DNA of 64,000 nt. Source: Gordonia sp. PP30 (GTDB taxonomy: Bacteria; Actinomycetota; Actinomycetes; Mycobacteriales; Mycobacteriaceae). The stretch lies in NCBI RefSeq assembly GCF_023100845.1, contig NZ_CP095864.1, positions 3,038,001 through 3,102,000 of the forward strand. The letters are read 5' to 3'. A program made the translations under genes and the position numbers. Under the pieces are notes generated by a model. The model made no database searches and was not told the origin of the DNA. It saw only the letters and a list, made by a program, of their open reading frames with translations. Every line of letters begins with the position of its first letter. Position 1 is the stretch's first letter. Positions 8,629 through 16,152 of the stretch are shown in pieces.

Positions 8629-9302
8629 TCATGCCGCCGGCCTGCGCTTGACCGTGTAGCGATCGCGGGCCCGGTCCAGCGGGGTCGACGTCGACCCGAC
8701 GACCTTCGTTTCGGCCGGTTCGATCCCCGGCCGCGGGATCGGCTTCGGGGCGTCGCGCCCCTTCGCACCGGCCTTCGTCTTCGCCCAGTGCAGCCAGCGC
8801 AGTTCGTCGACCATCGCCGCCATGAGGAGCAGGTCGAGGGTCCACACCGATTCCTCGGTGGGCGGGTGGATCTCGGTGTAGAGCGCGGACGTCTCCGGGC
8901 TGTGCCGGATGAAGTCGCGCAGGTCGATCAGGTCGAACGCCGGGGTACCGGCGTCCCGCAGGCGCAGCCCTGCCCGGATCAGGTCGGCGTTGAGCGCACT
9001 GGTGTGCTCGTCGGCGATCCGGGCGAGGGCGGCTATTCCCCCGCGGTGATCCCGCCGTCGGCCTGCCAGGCGTCCATCAGCTTCTCGATGTCGCCGAGGC
9101 CGATGTCGTCGAGCGCGCCGAGGTCGGCCTCGGACATGAGGCCCTTGTCGACGAGCGCCTCGAACAGGCCGAACAGCTGCTCGCTGTCGGACTCCTTGCG
9201 CAGGCGGCGCATCACGCCGAGGGGGATCTGCTTGAACCGCGGCAGCGTGATCTGCGTCTTCGCCTCGTCGGGGAGGGTGTAGTGGAACTTCTCGGTGGTC
9301 AT
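8629..9302 (-). CDS. Tail assembly chaperone, -1 frameshift product (gpGT-like)
   Basis: The short chaperone frame (9302-9033) runs into a second frame, shifted by -1, that continues without a stop to 8629. Slippage at GGGGGAA (9042-9036) gives an 89 + 135 = 224-residue fusion. The downstream frame has no good start of its own and encodes ALARIADEHTSALNADLI and later VDELRWLHWAKTKAG, typical of actinophage frameshift chaperones. As for lambda G/GT, the pair is expected to coat the tape measure during tail assembly. The tape measure follows 25 nt downstream. Confidence 0.85.
9033..9302 (-). CDS. Tail assembly chaperone (gpG-like)
   Basis: 89 acidic residues, beginning MTTEKFHYTLPDEAKTQITL and ending with a long helix (LMDAWQADGGITAGE). 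It lies between the major tail protein and the tape measure, where the lambda G counterpart always sits. Its stop codon directly follows the slippery heptamer. No strong Shine-Dalgarno precedes the start; the bases before the ATG belong to a repeated GGCCGGGACC sequence able to pair with an upstream copy of its complement. Confidence 0.85.
   Translation of the reverse strand: MTTEKFHYTLPDEAKTQITLPRFKQIPLGVMRRLRKESDSEQLFGLFEALVDKGLMSEADLGALDDIGLGDIEKLMDAWQADGGITAGE
9036..9042 (-). promoter_or_regulatory. Programmed -1 ribosomal frameshift site (GGGGGAA)
   Basis: On the minus strand the zero frame reads G GGG GAA TAG. Slipping back one base keeps GGG paired in the P site and changes the A-site codon from GAA to GGA, after which the frame stays open for 135 codons. 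The stop codon right after the heptamer would make the ribosome pause there. Confidence 0.8.
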
Positions 9303-9399
9303 GGTCCCGGCCTTTCAACAGTTGGTGGGGGTTTGCTGGTCCCGGCCCGGATGGAGCCCCGCCGGCGAGGCAGCCGGGACCAGCGAGTACCTCGCCGGC
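9302..9399 (-). repeat. Alternative hairpins and pseudoknot between major tail and chaperone genes
   Basis: GCTGGTCCCGGC (9335-9346, plus strand) is perfectly complementary to 9373-9384 (12 bp). A direct copy of its core, TGGTCCCGGCC, lies at 9302-9312 and ends in the chaperone start codon, so the 9373-9384 arm can pair with either copy. A second 9-bp pair, GCCGGCGAG (9361-9369) with CTCGCCGGC (9391-9399), interlocks with the first in pseudoknot geometry. This could tune chaperone translation relative to the tail tube gene. A further copy, TGGTCCCGGC, is at 10256-10265 upstream of the tail tube gene. Confidence 0.55.
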
Positions 9400-9408
9400 A
9401 GGAATGGG

Positions 9409-10224
9409 TCAGGCGACGGTGACGGTGCCGCCGGTGCCCGACGCCGACACCGCGGTCACCGCGACGGTGAAGGTGGCCGTCAGCGGGCCGCCGGAGCTGC
9501 CGGTGACGGTCACGTTTCCGGCGCCTACGTTCGGCAGCGCCTCCAGCGCGCTGCGCAGCGCAGCGGCGGTCTTGGTGCCGATCGACGCGGTGGTCTGGCC
9601 GTCGACGGTGACCGTGTACGCGGTGACGCCGCCGTCGAGGGTGAACACCTTCACGATCTCCGGCGCCGGCAGCACGCCGCGGTAGCGGTACTGGCGGCTG
9701 GTGTCGCCGTCGATCACGTCGGAGGCGTACGCGGTGACCGTCAGCTCGTAGGTGACGATGTCGCCGTGGCTGAGAGTGACGTCGGAGACCTCGGTGACCT
9801 GGCCTTCGGGGATGTAGGTGCGGATCAGGTCTTCGCCGTCTTCCAGGTCGATGACCCAGGCCTCGCGCGGCAGGATCTTCTTGTTCTTCCGCACGGTGAC
9901 GTTGTCGCCGGACACGATGACGTTGTCGGCGCCGAACACGCGCCGGAGGACTTCGACGTTCTTGTCCTCGATGAGCGGGATGGTGAAGGTGTTGTCGTAG
10001 CCGGTCTGCAGGACCCGGACGGTGTCGCCGCCCAGCGCCTTCTTGGCGTCGGTGTCGCGGGAGTTGGCTTCGGTGATGCCGTCCTCGCCGACGTAGCCCT
10101 GGTCGACGAACGCGGCGTCGAGGTCGGTGTCGGCGTCATCGGGGCCCGCGGTGCCCAGCGGGGCGTTGCGGATCGCGCCGGTGGCGCGGGGCATGACGGC
10201 GGTGACGTTGGCAGAGTTCGCCAT
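9409..10224 (-). CDS. Major tail (tube) protein
   Basis: 271 residues from the ATG at 10224; an upstream TTG is less likely because GAGAGGA lies about 7-14 bases before the ATG. The N-terminal part (MANSANVTAVMPRATGAIRN and later DNTFTIPLIEDKNVEVLRRV) resembles actinophage tail tube proteins. The C-terminal about 85 residues form a beta domain with repeated Thr/Val strands (AYTVTVDGQTTASIGTKTAA, GTGGTVTVA), probably an Ig-like surface decoration. Its position between tail terminator and chaperones is canonical. Confidence 0.88.
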   Translation of the reverse strand: MANSANVTAVMPRATGAIRNAPLGTAGPDDADTDLDAAFVDQGYVGEDGITEANSRDTDAKKALGGDTVRVLQTGYDNTFTIPLIEDKNVEVLRRVFGADNVIVSGDNVTVRKNKKILPREAWVIDLEDGEDLIRTYIPEGQVTEVSDVTLSHGDIVTYELTVTAYASDVIDGDTSRQYRYRGVLPAPEIVKVFTLDGGVTAYTVTVDGQTTASIGTKTAAALRSALEALPNVGAGNVTVTGSSGGPLTATFTVAVTAVSASGTGGTVTVA

Positions 10225-10267
10225 GATCAAGGTCCTCTCGTGGAGTGATTGGTGGTGGTCCCGGCGC

Positions 10268-10287
10268 CCTGACCTGGCGCGGTCAGG
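10268..10287 (-). terminator. Hairpin upstream of the major tail gene
   Basis: CCTGACC (10268-10274) pairs perfectly with GGTCAGG (10281-10287) around a 6-base loop. It lies between the tail terminator stop and the major tail start. There is no T-tract, so it may be a weak attenuator or an RNA processing site that separates the highly expressed tube gene. Confidence 0.35.
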
Positions 10288-10307
10288 AAGTCAAATGGGG
10301 GTGGCGG

Positions 10308-10694
10308 CTACGGCTGCGGAGTGCCGCGCAGCCAGAGCGCGACGGTCGCGCTGTAGCGCGGCCGGTCGGTGTCCGGGTCGGGGTACGCGGCGGGTTCGCC
10401 GACGACGTCGACCCGGCGCACCGTCTTCTCGGTGGGGTCCTGGCCGGCGGCGACGAGCGCGGCCAGGACGGTCTCGGCGAGGTCGGCCGCGGCCGAGGCG
10501 GTGGCGGCGTAGAAGTGCAGCTGCACCAGTCGCTGGGACAGCGCCGCGGTGCGGACCGAGCCGCCGATCGCGACCGGCCGCACGAACAGCGCGGGCAGGG
10601 TCTGCGGGGCGCGGGTGGCCACGGCCACGCCCGGCAGGCGCGCGGCGAGCAGCCGCACGATCTGCGCTTCGGGCTTGCCGAACCGCACGGTCAC
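10308..10694 (-). CDS. Tail terminator protein
   Basis: 128 residues from a GTG overlapping the preceding stop (GTGA at 10694-10691). It is an alpha/beta protein: RFGKPEAQIVRLLAARLPGV, central strands (RLVQLHFYA), then LAETVLAALVAAG and a C-terminal strand (YSATVALWLRG). This is the pattern of siphovirus tail terminators that cap the tube and join head to tail. It sits directly before the major tail gene, the standard order. Confidence 0.72.
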   Translation of the reverse strand: MTVRFGKPEAQIVRLLAARLPGVAVATRAPQTLPALFVRPVAIGGSVRTAALSQRLVQLHFYAATASAAADLAETVLAALVAAGQDPTEKTVRRVDVVGEPAAYPDPDTDRPRYSATVALWLRGTPQP

Positions 10695-10936
10695 TGGTGG
10701 CCGCCGAGGGCGTGCAGGAGTTCACCGTCGCGGGCGGTGCGCCGCTTGGCCTTGTCGGTCTTGGTCCAGACGGCGCCGCGGACGCGGTCGCCTCCGGGCT
10801 CGACGACGTGTTCGTAGTCGTCAGGGTCCAGACGGCCGGCGATCCGGCCGACCTCCGCGCCGACGGCCTGCGCCATCTCCGGCGAAGTCATGATCTCGCG
10901 GAACGCGTTCTTGTTGAACCTGATCTTCTTGGGCAT
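10691..10936 (-). CDS. HK97 gp10-like tail completion / neck protein
   Basis: 81 residues, basic at the N terminus (MPKKIRFNKNAFREIM) and ending TARDGELLHALGGHQ. Its length, its HK97 gp10-like architecture (helix followed by strands GDRVRGAVWTKTDKAK) and its place between head closure and tail terminator genes support a head-tail joining role. It abuts the preceding gene and overlaps the next. Confidence 0.6.
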   Translation of the reverse strand: MPKKIRFNKNAFREIMTSPEMAQAVGAEVGRIAGRLDPDDYEHVVEPGGDRVRGAVWTKTDKAKRRTARDGELLHALGGHQ

Positions 10937-11278
10937 CTACCCGACCACCCTTCGCAGGTTGAGCGTGCCGCCCGGGTTCCAGCCGAACGGATTGCCGTCG
11001 CAACGTTCGGGCTCGCCGACCACGTCGTAGACGGCGCCGCCCAGGCGCACCTGACCGCGATGAGACAGAGCCGGGAAGGTGGTCGGCACATACAGTTCCA
11101 GGTCGACGACCACGCGGTCGTGGCCGGCGGTCTTCGGTTCGGCCGTCGCCGGCACGCCCCAGCCGATGATCCGGTGGGGCGCCCACTCCGACCACATCTG
11201 TCCGGCGTCGCCGAAGTCGTCGAGCGGACCGTCGATCAGCTCACGGACCTCGATGACGTAACGGGCAGGGAGACTCAC
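10937..11278 (-). CDS. Head closure (head-tail stopper) protein
   Basis: 113 residues from a GTG in a GTGA overlap (11278-11275). It is beta-rich, with VSLPARYVIEVREL at the start and a central LELYVPTTFPALSHRGQV strand pair ending LNLRRVVG, typical of SPP1 gp16-like head-closure proteins that plug the portal after DNA packaging. Position between adaptor and neck genes agrees. Assignment is by architecture and order rather than a signature motif. Confidence 0.6.
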   Translation of the reverse strand: MSLPARYVIEVRELIDGPLDDFGDAGQMWSEWAPHRIIGWGVPATAEPKTAGHDRVVVDLELYVPTTFPALSHRGQVRLGGAVYDVVGEPERCDGNPFGWNPGGTLNLRRVVG

Positions 11279-11751
11279 GCCCGCTCCCACAGTGCCGAGC
11301 CCTGGGCGAGCCACGCCCCGCACGAACACCCCGCCGCCGGGGCGAGCCAGATCGAGCAGATGTCGGCGTGCGCCACGCTCACCGGTGCGGCGAGGGTGTC
11401 GACGGCGAACGCCGACCCGTCCCCGCCGGTGGCGTTGCGGCACAGGTCCTGCAGCGCGGCGATCTCCGACGGCCACAGCAGACCCGACTTGCGGGTCGTG
11501 GAGTCGATCGTCTGCGAGAACGGGCCCGCGGCCTGCTGGGTGATCGCCCCGGAGTCCGCGGCGTGCCACCGCAGCACCGCGCCGCGCAGGATCGCCCGCG
11601 CCGCCTTGTCGTGCGCGAACGCGTCGTCGGCGATACACGGGGCGACGCTGACCGCCATCGCGACCACGTCCTCGATCATCGCGGCCAGCTTCGTGGTCTC
11701 GATCTCGACGAACGGCGTGATGTCGTCGGCGGTCAGCGTCACCACGGGCAT
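11275..11751 (-). CDS. Head-to-tail adaptor protein
   Basis: 158 mainly helical residues: LTADDITPFVEIETTKLAAM, a second helix with AHDKAARAILRGAVLRWH, then a loop (RKSGLLWPSEIAALQDLCRN) and a Cys-rich end (AGCSCGAW). This is the gp6/gp15-type adaptor that binds below the portal. It directly follows capsid genes in transcription order, as in HK97-like phages. Confidence 0.65.
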   Translation of the reverse strand: MPVVTLTADDITPFVEIETTKLAAMIEDVVAMAVSVAPCIADDAFAHDKAARAILRGAVLRWHAADSGAITQQAAGPFSQTIDSTTRKSGLLWPSEIAALQDLCRNATGGDGSAFAVDTLAAPVSVAHADICSIWLAPAAGCSCGAWLAQGSALWERA

Positions 11752-11754
11752 GGC

Positions 11755-11895
11755 CTACTCCTCGCCCGTGCCGGCCGGTGGGCTGGTCTTCGGCTTACGC
11801 CGCGTCTTGGTCCAGCCCTCCCCGAGCAGCTTCTCGGCCAGGGCGTCGTCGGCCACCTGAGCTTCGACCCCGGTGCGGGGCGCATACAGCTTCAT
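11755..11895 (-). CDS. Small post-capsid phage protein
   Basis: 46 residues starting MKLYAPRTGVEAQVADDALA, with the ATG overlapping the capsid stop by one base (TGATG). Short proteins with this pattern, ending in a LLGEGWTK-type motif and a basic Pro-rich tail, follow the major capsid gene in many actinophages and tailed bacteriophages. A capsid accessory role is possible but unproven. Confidence 0.65.
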   Translation of the reverse strand: MKLYAPRTGVEAQVADDALAEKLLGEGWTKTRRKPKTSPPAGTGEE

Positions 11896-12803
11896 CACGC
11901 GGCCTTCACGAGCGCGAACTTGGTCGGGTCGACGTACCACACCCACGCGGTCTCCAGACGCAGCGCGATCTGGTTCTTGCGCTTCAAGTCGCCCTGCCCG
12001 TCCGGGTCACCGAACTTGATGATCTCGACCGGCAGCTGCCGGGCGACGCCCCAGCGGACACCGGCGTTCCAGTTCCCGACGATCGCCTTGATCTTCTTCG
12101 CCGCGGCGCTGGCGGCCTCCGGCGCGGCGACGGTATCCGATACCGCGGCGGTCAGACCCCGGATAGAACCGACCTCGCGCGGGTTCAGCGGCAGGCCCGG
12201 GTTGACGAGCTCACCGGCGCGGGCGTGGTCCTCGGGGTAGCGCTGGGTGGCGTAGGCGAACGCGTAGTCCGGCGAGAGCGCCACACCGGTCGGGAAACCG
12301 CCCGGGGCGAGCTGCGCCGCGATGGTGGCCTCGACCTCGGCCTCCGGAGCACCGGCCGCGGTGATCACCGTGGCCGCGTCGGCCAGCTTCGCCGGGCTGC
12401 CCGACAGCGCGGCACCCGAGAGCGGGTTGATGCCGTGCAGCACCGCCAGATCCAGGGCGCGGGGCAGCGACTCGGCCGCCGCGGTGGCGAGTTCGTTCAG
12501 GACGCCGAGCTGGTAGTCCTGATCGCGCCACTGCACCTCCTCGTTGAACCGCAGGGTCGTCTGCGCCTTCTTCGGGGTCGCGGTGACGTAGCTGAAGGTC
12601 TCGACGGTCGAGCCCTTGTCGGCGCCCTCACCGACGAACTCGGCCTTGGGGACCTGGTTCACCGTCACGATGTCGGTGTTGCCGAACCGGAACGGCTCGG
12701 ACGCCGACAGCTGCGCGACGACGCTGCCGTCCTGGGTCTTGCGGATCATCGTGTCGGCGATGTCGCGGGGCAGAACAAGCCCCGCCGAATCGATCACGGC
12801 CAT
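11895..12803 (-). CDS. Major capsid protein, HK97 fold
   Basis: 302 residues, beginning MAVIDSAGLVLPRDIADTMI. Hallmarks of the HK97-like capsid are visible: an N-terminal arm, the E-loop region (TVNQVPKAEFVGEGADKGST), the spine helix region (YQLGVLNELATAAAESLPRA) and a C-terminal P/A-domain end (IALRLETAWVWYVDPTKFALV). It follows a separate scaffold gene and precedes head-tail connectors. The capsid shell is built from hundreds of copies, so strong expression is expected. Confidence 0.9.
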   Translation of the reverse strand: MAVIDSAGLVLPRDIADTMIRKTQDGSVVAQLSASEPFRFGNTDIVTVNQVPKAEFVGEGADKGSTVETFSYVTATPKKAQTTLRFNEEVQWRDQDYQLGVLNELATAAAESLPRALDLAVLHGINPLSGAALSGSPAKLADAATVITAAGAPEAEVEATIAAQLAPGGFPTGVALSPDYAFAYATQRYPEDHARAGELVNPGLPLNPREVGSIRGLTAAVSDTVAAPEAASAAAKKIKAIVGNWNAGVRWGVARQLPVEIIKFGDPDGQGDLKRKNQIALRLETAWVWYVDPTKFALVKAA

Positions 12804-12818
12804 GAGGTGGTTCTCCTT

Positions 12819-13313
12819 CTAGGAGTCGGTGCCGCCGAACAGCTGGCCGACGAACGCGGCCGCCTCCGACGGCGGAGTGGAATTGGTGGTGCCCAGGCGC
12901 GGCGCCGCGGCGCCGGCCGGGGCGGTGAGCCCGGCGACTGCCGCCACCTGCGCCAGCACCGTCTCCGGCGTGGTGCCGGTGATCAGCGTGGACGCGGTGG
13001 CCTCGTCGAGCTGGTGCACCGCGATCAGGTGCGCCCGCAGATCGGCGGCGACGGTGGCCGGGATCTGGTCGACCTTGGCCTGCAGATCAGCGGTCTTGGT
13101 CTTCTGCGCCGCGAGGGCGGTGACGAGCGGATGATCGTCGGGCACCCGGATCGGGTCCGGCGACGCGGCAGGAGCCGCGGGAGCGGCCGGTGCGGCCGGG
13201 GCCTGCGGTGCAGCAGGTGCCACGGGAGCAGCAGGCGCTGCCGGATTGGCCGCAGTGGCCGGGGTGACTGCTGCGGTGGTCGCCTGATCGGCGGTGGTGG
13301 ACGTATCGCCCAT
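12819..13313 (-). CDS. Capsid scaffolding protein
   Basis: 164 residues from the ATG at 13313. The first third is a low-complexity Ala/Pro/Thr tract; the middle holds a helix (LVTALAAQKTKTADLQAKVD), and the C terminus ends in a short segment (AAAFVGQLFGGTDS) suited to bind the capsid interior. It is directly upstream of the major capsid gene. Low complexity, predicted coiled coil and position are characteristic of scaffolds removed before DNA packaging. Confidence 0.75.
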   Translation of the reverse strand: MGDTSTTADQATTAAVTPATAANPAAPAAPVAPAAPQAPAAPAAPAAPAASPDPIRVPDDHPLVTALAAQKTKTADLQAKVDQIPATVAADLRAHLIAVHQLDEATASTLITGTTPETVLAQVAAVAGLTAPAGAAAPRLGTTNSTPPSEAAAFVGQLFGGTDS

Positions 13314-13385
13314 GACGGAACACTCCAATCGAGTGAATCCCCGTCACGCCGAATGCGTGCGGGGTGGCTTGTTGTATGATCGGAA

Positions 13386-13430
13386 GTGCGGGTGCGCCCC
13401 CACATTTCATGTGGGCATTGCGGCCCGCAC
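13386..13430 (-). terminator. Two-tier hairpin directly after the MuF-toxin gene
   Basis: An outer stem GTGCGGG (13386-13392) with CCCGCAC (13424-13430) encloses an inner perfect stem CCCACAT (13399-13405) with ATGTGGG (13409-13415) and a 3-base loop. It starts at the base after the MuF stop codon, with no T-tract. It may attenuate transcription or protect the mRNA between the low-copy MuF/portal and the high-copy scaffold/capsid genes. Confidence 0.5.
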
Positions 13431-14687
13431 CTACTTTTTGAGGTCGATCTCGGTCAATTTCCCGCGTGACATCACCCAGAGCCGATTCAGCCGGTACTTC
13501 CGACGTCCGACGTTGTATTCGGAGAGTTCAGCAGCCAACTCGTCAGTGAGCGGTAGTTCACCGAGGTCGGCAATGAAGTTGTCTTTGACTACGCCATGTT
13601 TGGCGGCCTTGGACGCCGCGCTCACGATCCGGCCGTGGATGGCACTGTATGTGGGCTTCTTGGTGCGCTTGACTTCGACCTCGATGTTGCCGTTGCTCGT
13701 CCAGATGAAGTCGTTTGTCGGACGGCGCCGTTCGTCAAGCGGTATCCACTGCATGCGCTCTCCGGTGTCCAGGAACTTCTCGACGAACGAAATCTCATGT
13801 GGCTCGATGTGGTCGCCGTGGAAGTCAACGGGAAGTGCCTGCTTTCGGGCCTCCCAGTACGCCGTGCTGGCGTCGTGGCCAGGGGAACCGGTCTTGCTGC
13901 CGCCGGGGCCGTTGGGGTCCTTCGGGTCCTTGCCGTCTCCGCCTGGCTGCGGTGTCTTGTCCTTGGCCCGCTTCTCGGCCTTCGCCTTCGCCAGCTTCAC
14001 CGGATCCCGGCGAGCACCAGGCACCTCGTCCATGAACTTCGCGATGTCGCCCGGCTTGGTCAGGCCGGCGTCGCGGGCGGCCTGGTAGTCCTTCTTCCAC
14101 TCCGCGATGTACGGCATGGGCGTGTACGTGTCACCCGGCCGGACGGCCACGGCCTGGCAGTAGCAATGGTCGTGGTAGCGGTTCATCTCACCGGCCGCGC
14201 GCGCGGAGGTGTAGACGGCGCCGCGGGTGGCGAGCATGCGGCAGAAGCCGCACGCGTTCGCCGAGGCGTGCCGGTACCAGCGGGCACCCTCAGCGGCAGC
14301 GTTCGCCAGCACGGTATCGCGGGAGACGTTACGCAGCCGCCGGTCGATCCCGGCTTCAAACGCGGCGCGCGGGTCCGAGCGCGTGGACGCGTAGTCGAAC
14401 AACACCCGCAGGTATTCGGCGGTGAACTGGCGGGCGGATTCCTCCAGAAGCTGCGGTGCGAAGCCGTCGGTGCCGCCGGGCTGGGCGGCGTACCACTGCC
14501 GGGTGCCCTCGCTCATCGCGAGCCCGACCGGACCCAGCATGGTCGGTAGTGCCAGGGCCAGCGCGGTCTTGCGCTCGCGCGGGCCGCCGACCTTCGCCGA
14601 GTTCACGTACGCGCGGCCCGCGATCCGGGCGCCGCGCCCGGCCACGACGTCGTTGAGCCGAGCGAGCTCAGGCAGCCGGGTCGGCAT
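13431..14687 (-). CDS. MuF-like capsid protein with C-terminal CdiA-type nuclease toxin domain
   Basis: 418 residues, start ATG at 14687 overlapping the portal gene by 20 bases. Residues 1 to about 215 are the phage Mu F-like minor head domain with metal-binding motifs CGFC and YHDHCYC. A charged Gly/Pro/Lys linker (about 230-290) leads to a domain (about 300-418) that resembles CdiA C-terminal tRNA nucleases: NDFIW (Asp326), EVEVKR (Glu338, Lys340, a PD-(D/E)XK-like pair), a helix AIHGRIVSAASKAAKHG and the end RLNRLWVMSRGKLTEIDLKK. The DNA for this domain is visibly less GC-rich than its surroundings, as for a swapped toxin cassette. MuF proteins enter the host with phage DNA. No immunity gene lies next to it. 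Confidence 0.78.
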   Translation of the reverse strand: MPTRLPELARLNDVVAGRGARIAGRAYVNSAKVGGPRERKTALALALPTMLGPVGLAMSEGTRQWYAAQPGGTDGFAPQLLEESARQFTAEYLRVLFDYASTRSDPRAAFEAGIDRRLRNVSRDTVLANAAAEGARWYRHASANACGFCRMLATRGAVYTSARAAGEMNRYHDHCYCQAVAVRPGDTYTPMPYIAEWKKDYQAARDAGLTKPGDIAKFMDEVPGARRDPVKLAKAKAEKRAKDKTPQPGGDGKDPKDPNGPGGSKTGSPGHDASTAYWEARKQALPVDFHGDHIEPHEISFVEKFLDTGERMQWIPLDERRRPTNDFIWTSNGNIEVEVKRTKKPTYSAIHGRIVSAASKAAKHGVVKDNFIADLGELPLTDELAAELSEYNVGRRKYRLNRLWVMSRGKLTEIDLKK

Positions 14688-16152
14688 CGTCGGCCGCCGG
14701 ATCGGTGGTGGCGCCGGTCTGGTCGGCAGGCTCACCGGCGGCGAGCAGCTGGTCAAGCACCTGGCCGCCCTTGACCTGCTCGCGTTCAGCGAGGGCCCGG
14801 GTGATCTGATCCTCGGACAGTCCCGCCAGTTCCAGACCGACCTTCGTCTCGGCCAGCCACGGCACGGCGCCGAGCTGCTTGGCGCCGGCGTCGGCCATCG
14901 CCGCCCGCGACTGGTGCTGCGGCGGCCGCCACAACGGCACGACCGACGCCCACCGCTCGTCGGGGACGTCGACGTCGTTCACGATCGCCGCGGCGCGCAT
15001 CATGGTGCGCGCCCACGCGCCGCCCCAGACGTCGGTGGCGGTCTCGGCCGTCGCGATCAGGTCTTCGCGCGAGGCGATGTAGCTGTCGGCGCTCGTCGGG
15101 TTCGCCAGCCCGGACACGCCGAGCGAAGCGACCGGGATCGCGGTCTCACCGGCGAACAACTGCGCATACTGCTGCAGCTGCTCAATGTGCGGTGCCGGGC
15201 TGGCCGCCTGCACCGACTGCAGGGCGGCCCGCGGGTTGGCGGCCTTGTCATCGTCCGGGACGCCGAACATCCGCCCCAGCGCGATCTGCCACGACGTCTT
15301 GACCGTCCCATCGGGGTTCTTGAAGATCCGGCTGTCGGCACCGAGGAGAAACAGCTGCGGCAGGCTGTAGACGTCGGCGTTGCCCTCCATGCGCATCGCC
15401 ACCCGCATGGCGCTGTTGGTCAGCCCGATCACCGGGCGGGTGATCCGCGAGGTCCCCAGCCGCTTCCCCGGCCGGGGCCGGAACACCAGAGGCTCCACCG
15501 GGACGCGGCCACGGTAGGGCCGACGTTCGACGGTCCAGCGGGCATCGGCCAGGGCGCCGGTGACGATCTGCCCGTCGGCCATGAGCGTGAACGTGGTCAC
15601 CATGCCGAGTTCGTCGCGCTCGTGCACGTCGAGGAAGCTGTCCAGGCAGCGGGTCCGCGGATTCCAGTCCCCGGAACCGTCCGTCGCGGCGGTGCAGTGG
15701 ATCTGCGCGGCCGGTTCCAGCAGCTGCTTGTCACCCGCGGTGCACGAGAGGAACGCCACCCCGTGCAGCAGCGAGGAGACCGCGGCCATGGGCGCCTCGA
15801 CGGCCAGGTCGTTGCTCGTCCACACCTCGCCGAGCCCCAGCTCGTCGTTGTCGCCGTCGGGCCAGTCGAAGCCGGTCAGCACGGTGCGTTCGGCCAGCAG
15901 GTCCACGGCCTTAGCCGGCCAGCCGATCACCTTCGCTGTCCGCCCGTACTGCAGCGGGACGACGTCGGCGATCTTGTCGACCGCGTACTTGCCCTCGTAC
16001 AGCAGCGTCCGCAGTCCGTTGCGGGTACGGCGCGCCGCGATCTTGTTCTCCAGGCGCGCGAGCGCGGCCTGTTCGTCGCCCGACAGACCGGGCACGATCG
16101 GCACCGACGCCGAAATCAGGGACTCACCCACCAGTCCCCCTTTGCTGGTCAC
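14668..16152 (-). CDS. Portal protein
   Basis: 494 residues from a GTG in a GTGA overlap with the terminase stop. The sequence matches SPP1 gp6-like portals: an N-terminal wing (ALARLENKIAARRTRNGLRT), the QYGRTAKVIGWPAKAVDLLA segment, a beta-rich clip, the crown helix AAMADAGAKQLGAVPWLAET and an acidic Ala/Asp C terminus. It forms the dodecameric vertex through which DNA enters. Flanked by terminase and MuF, the classic order. Confidence 0.9.
   Translation of the reverse strand: MTSKGGLVGESLISASVPIVPGLSGDEQAALARLENKIAARRTRNGLRTLLYEGKYAVDKIADVVPLQYGRTAKVIGWPAKAVDLLAERTVLTGFDWPDGDNDELGLGEVWTSNDLAVEAPMAAVSSLLHGVAFLSCTAGDKQLLEPAAQIHCTAATDGSGDWNPRTRCLDSFLDVHERDELGMVTTFTLMADGQIVTGALADARWTVERRPYRGRVPVEPLVFRPRPGKRLGTSRITRPVIGLTNSAMRVAMRMEGNADVYSLPQLFLLGADSRIFKNPDGTVKTSWQIALGRMFGVPDDDKAANPRAALQSVQAASPAPHIEQLQQYAQLFAGETAIPVASLGVSGLANPTSADSYIASREDLIATAETATDVWGGAWARTMMRAAAIVNDVDVPDERWASVVPLWRPPQHQSRAAMADAGAKQLGAVPWLAETKVGLELAGLSEDQITRALAEREQVKGGQVLDQLLAAGEPADQTGATTDPAADDADPAA

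Noticed and set aside
5907..8651. Very long open frames on the plus strand opposite the tape measure gene
   Set aside because: They are mirror frames caused by GC-rich third positions of the real gene; their products are low-complexity Arg/His/Asp-rich and have no start signals.
13087..13410. Minus-strand frame of 107 residues over the gap after the MuF gene, considered as an immunity gene
   Set aside because: It overlaps the scaffold gene in another frame, is low in complexity and has no ribosome-binding site.
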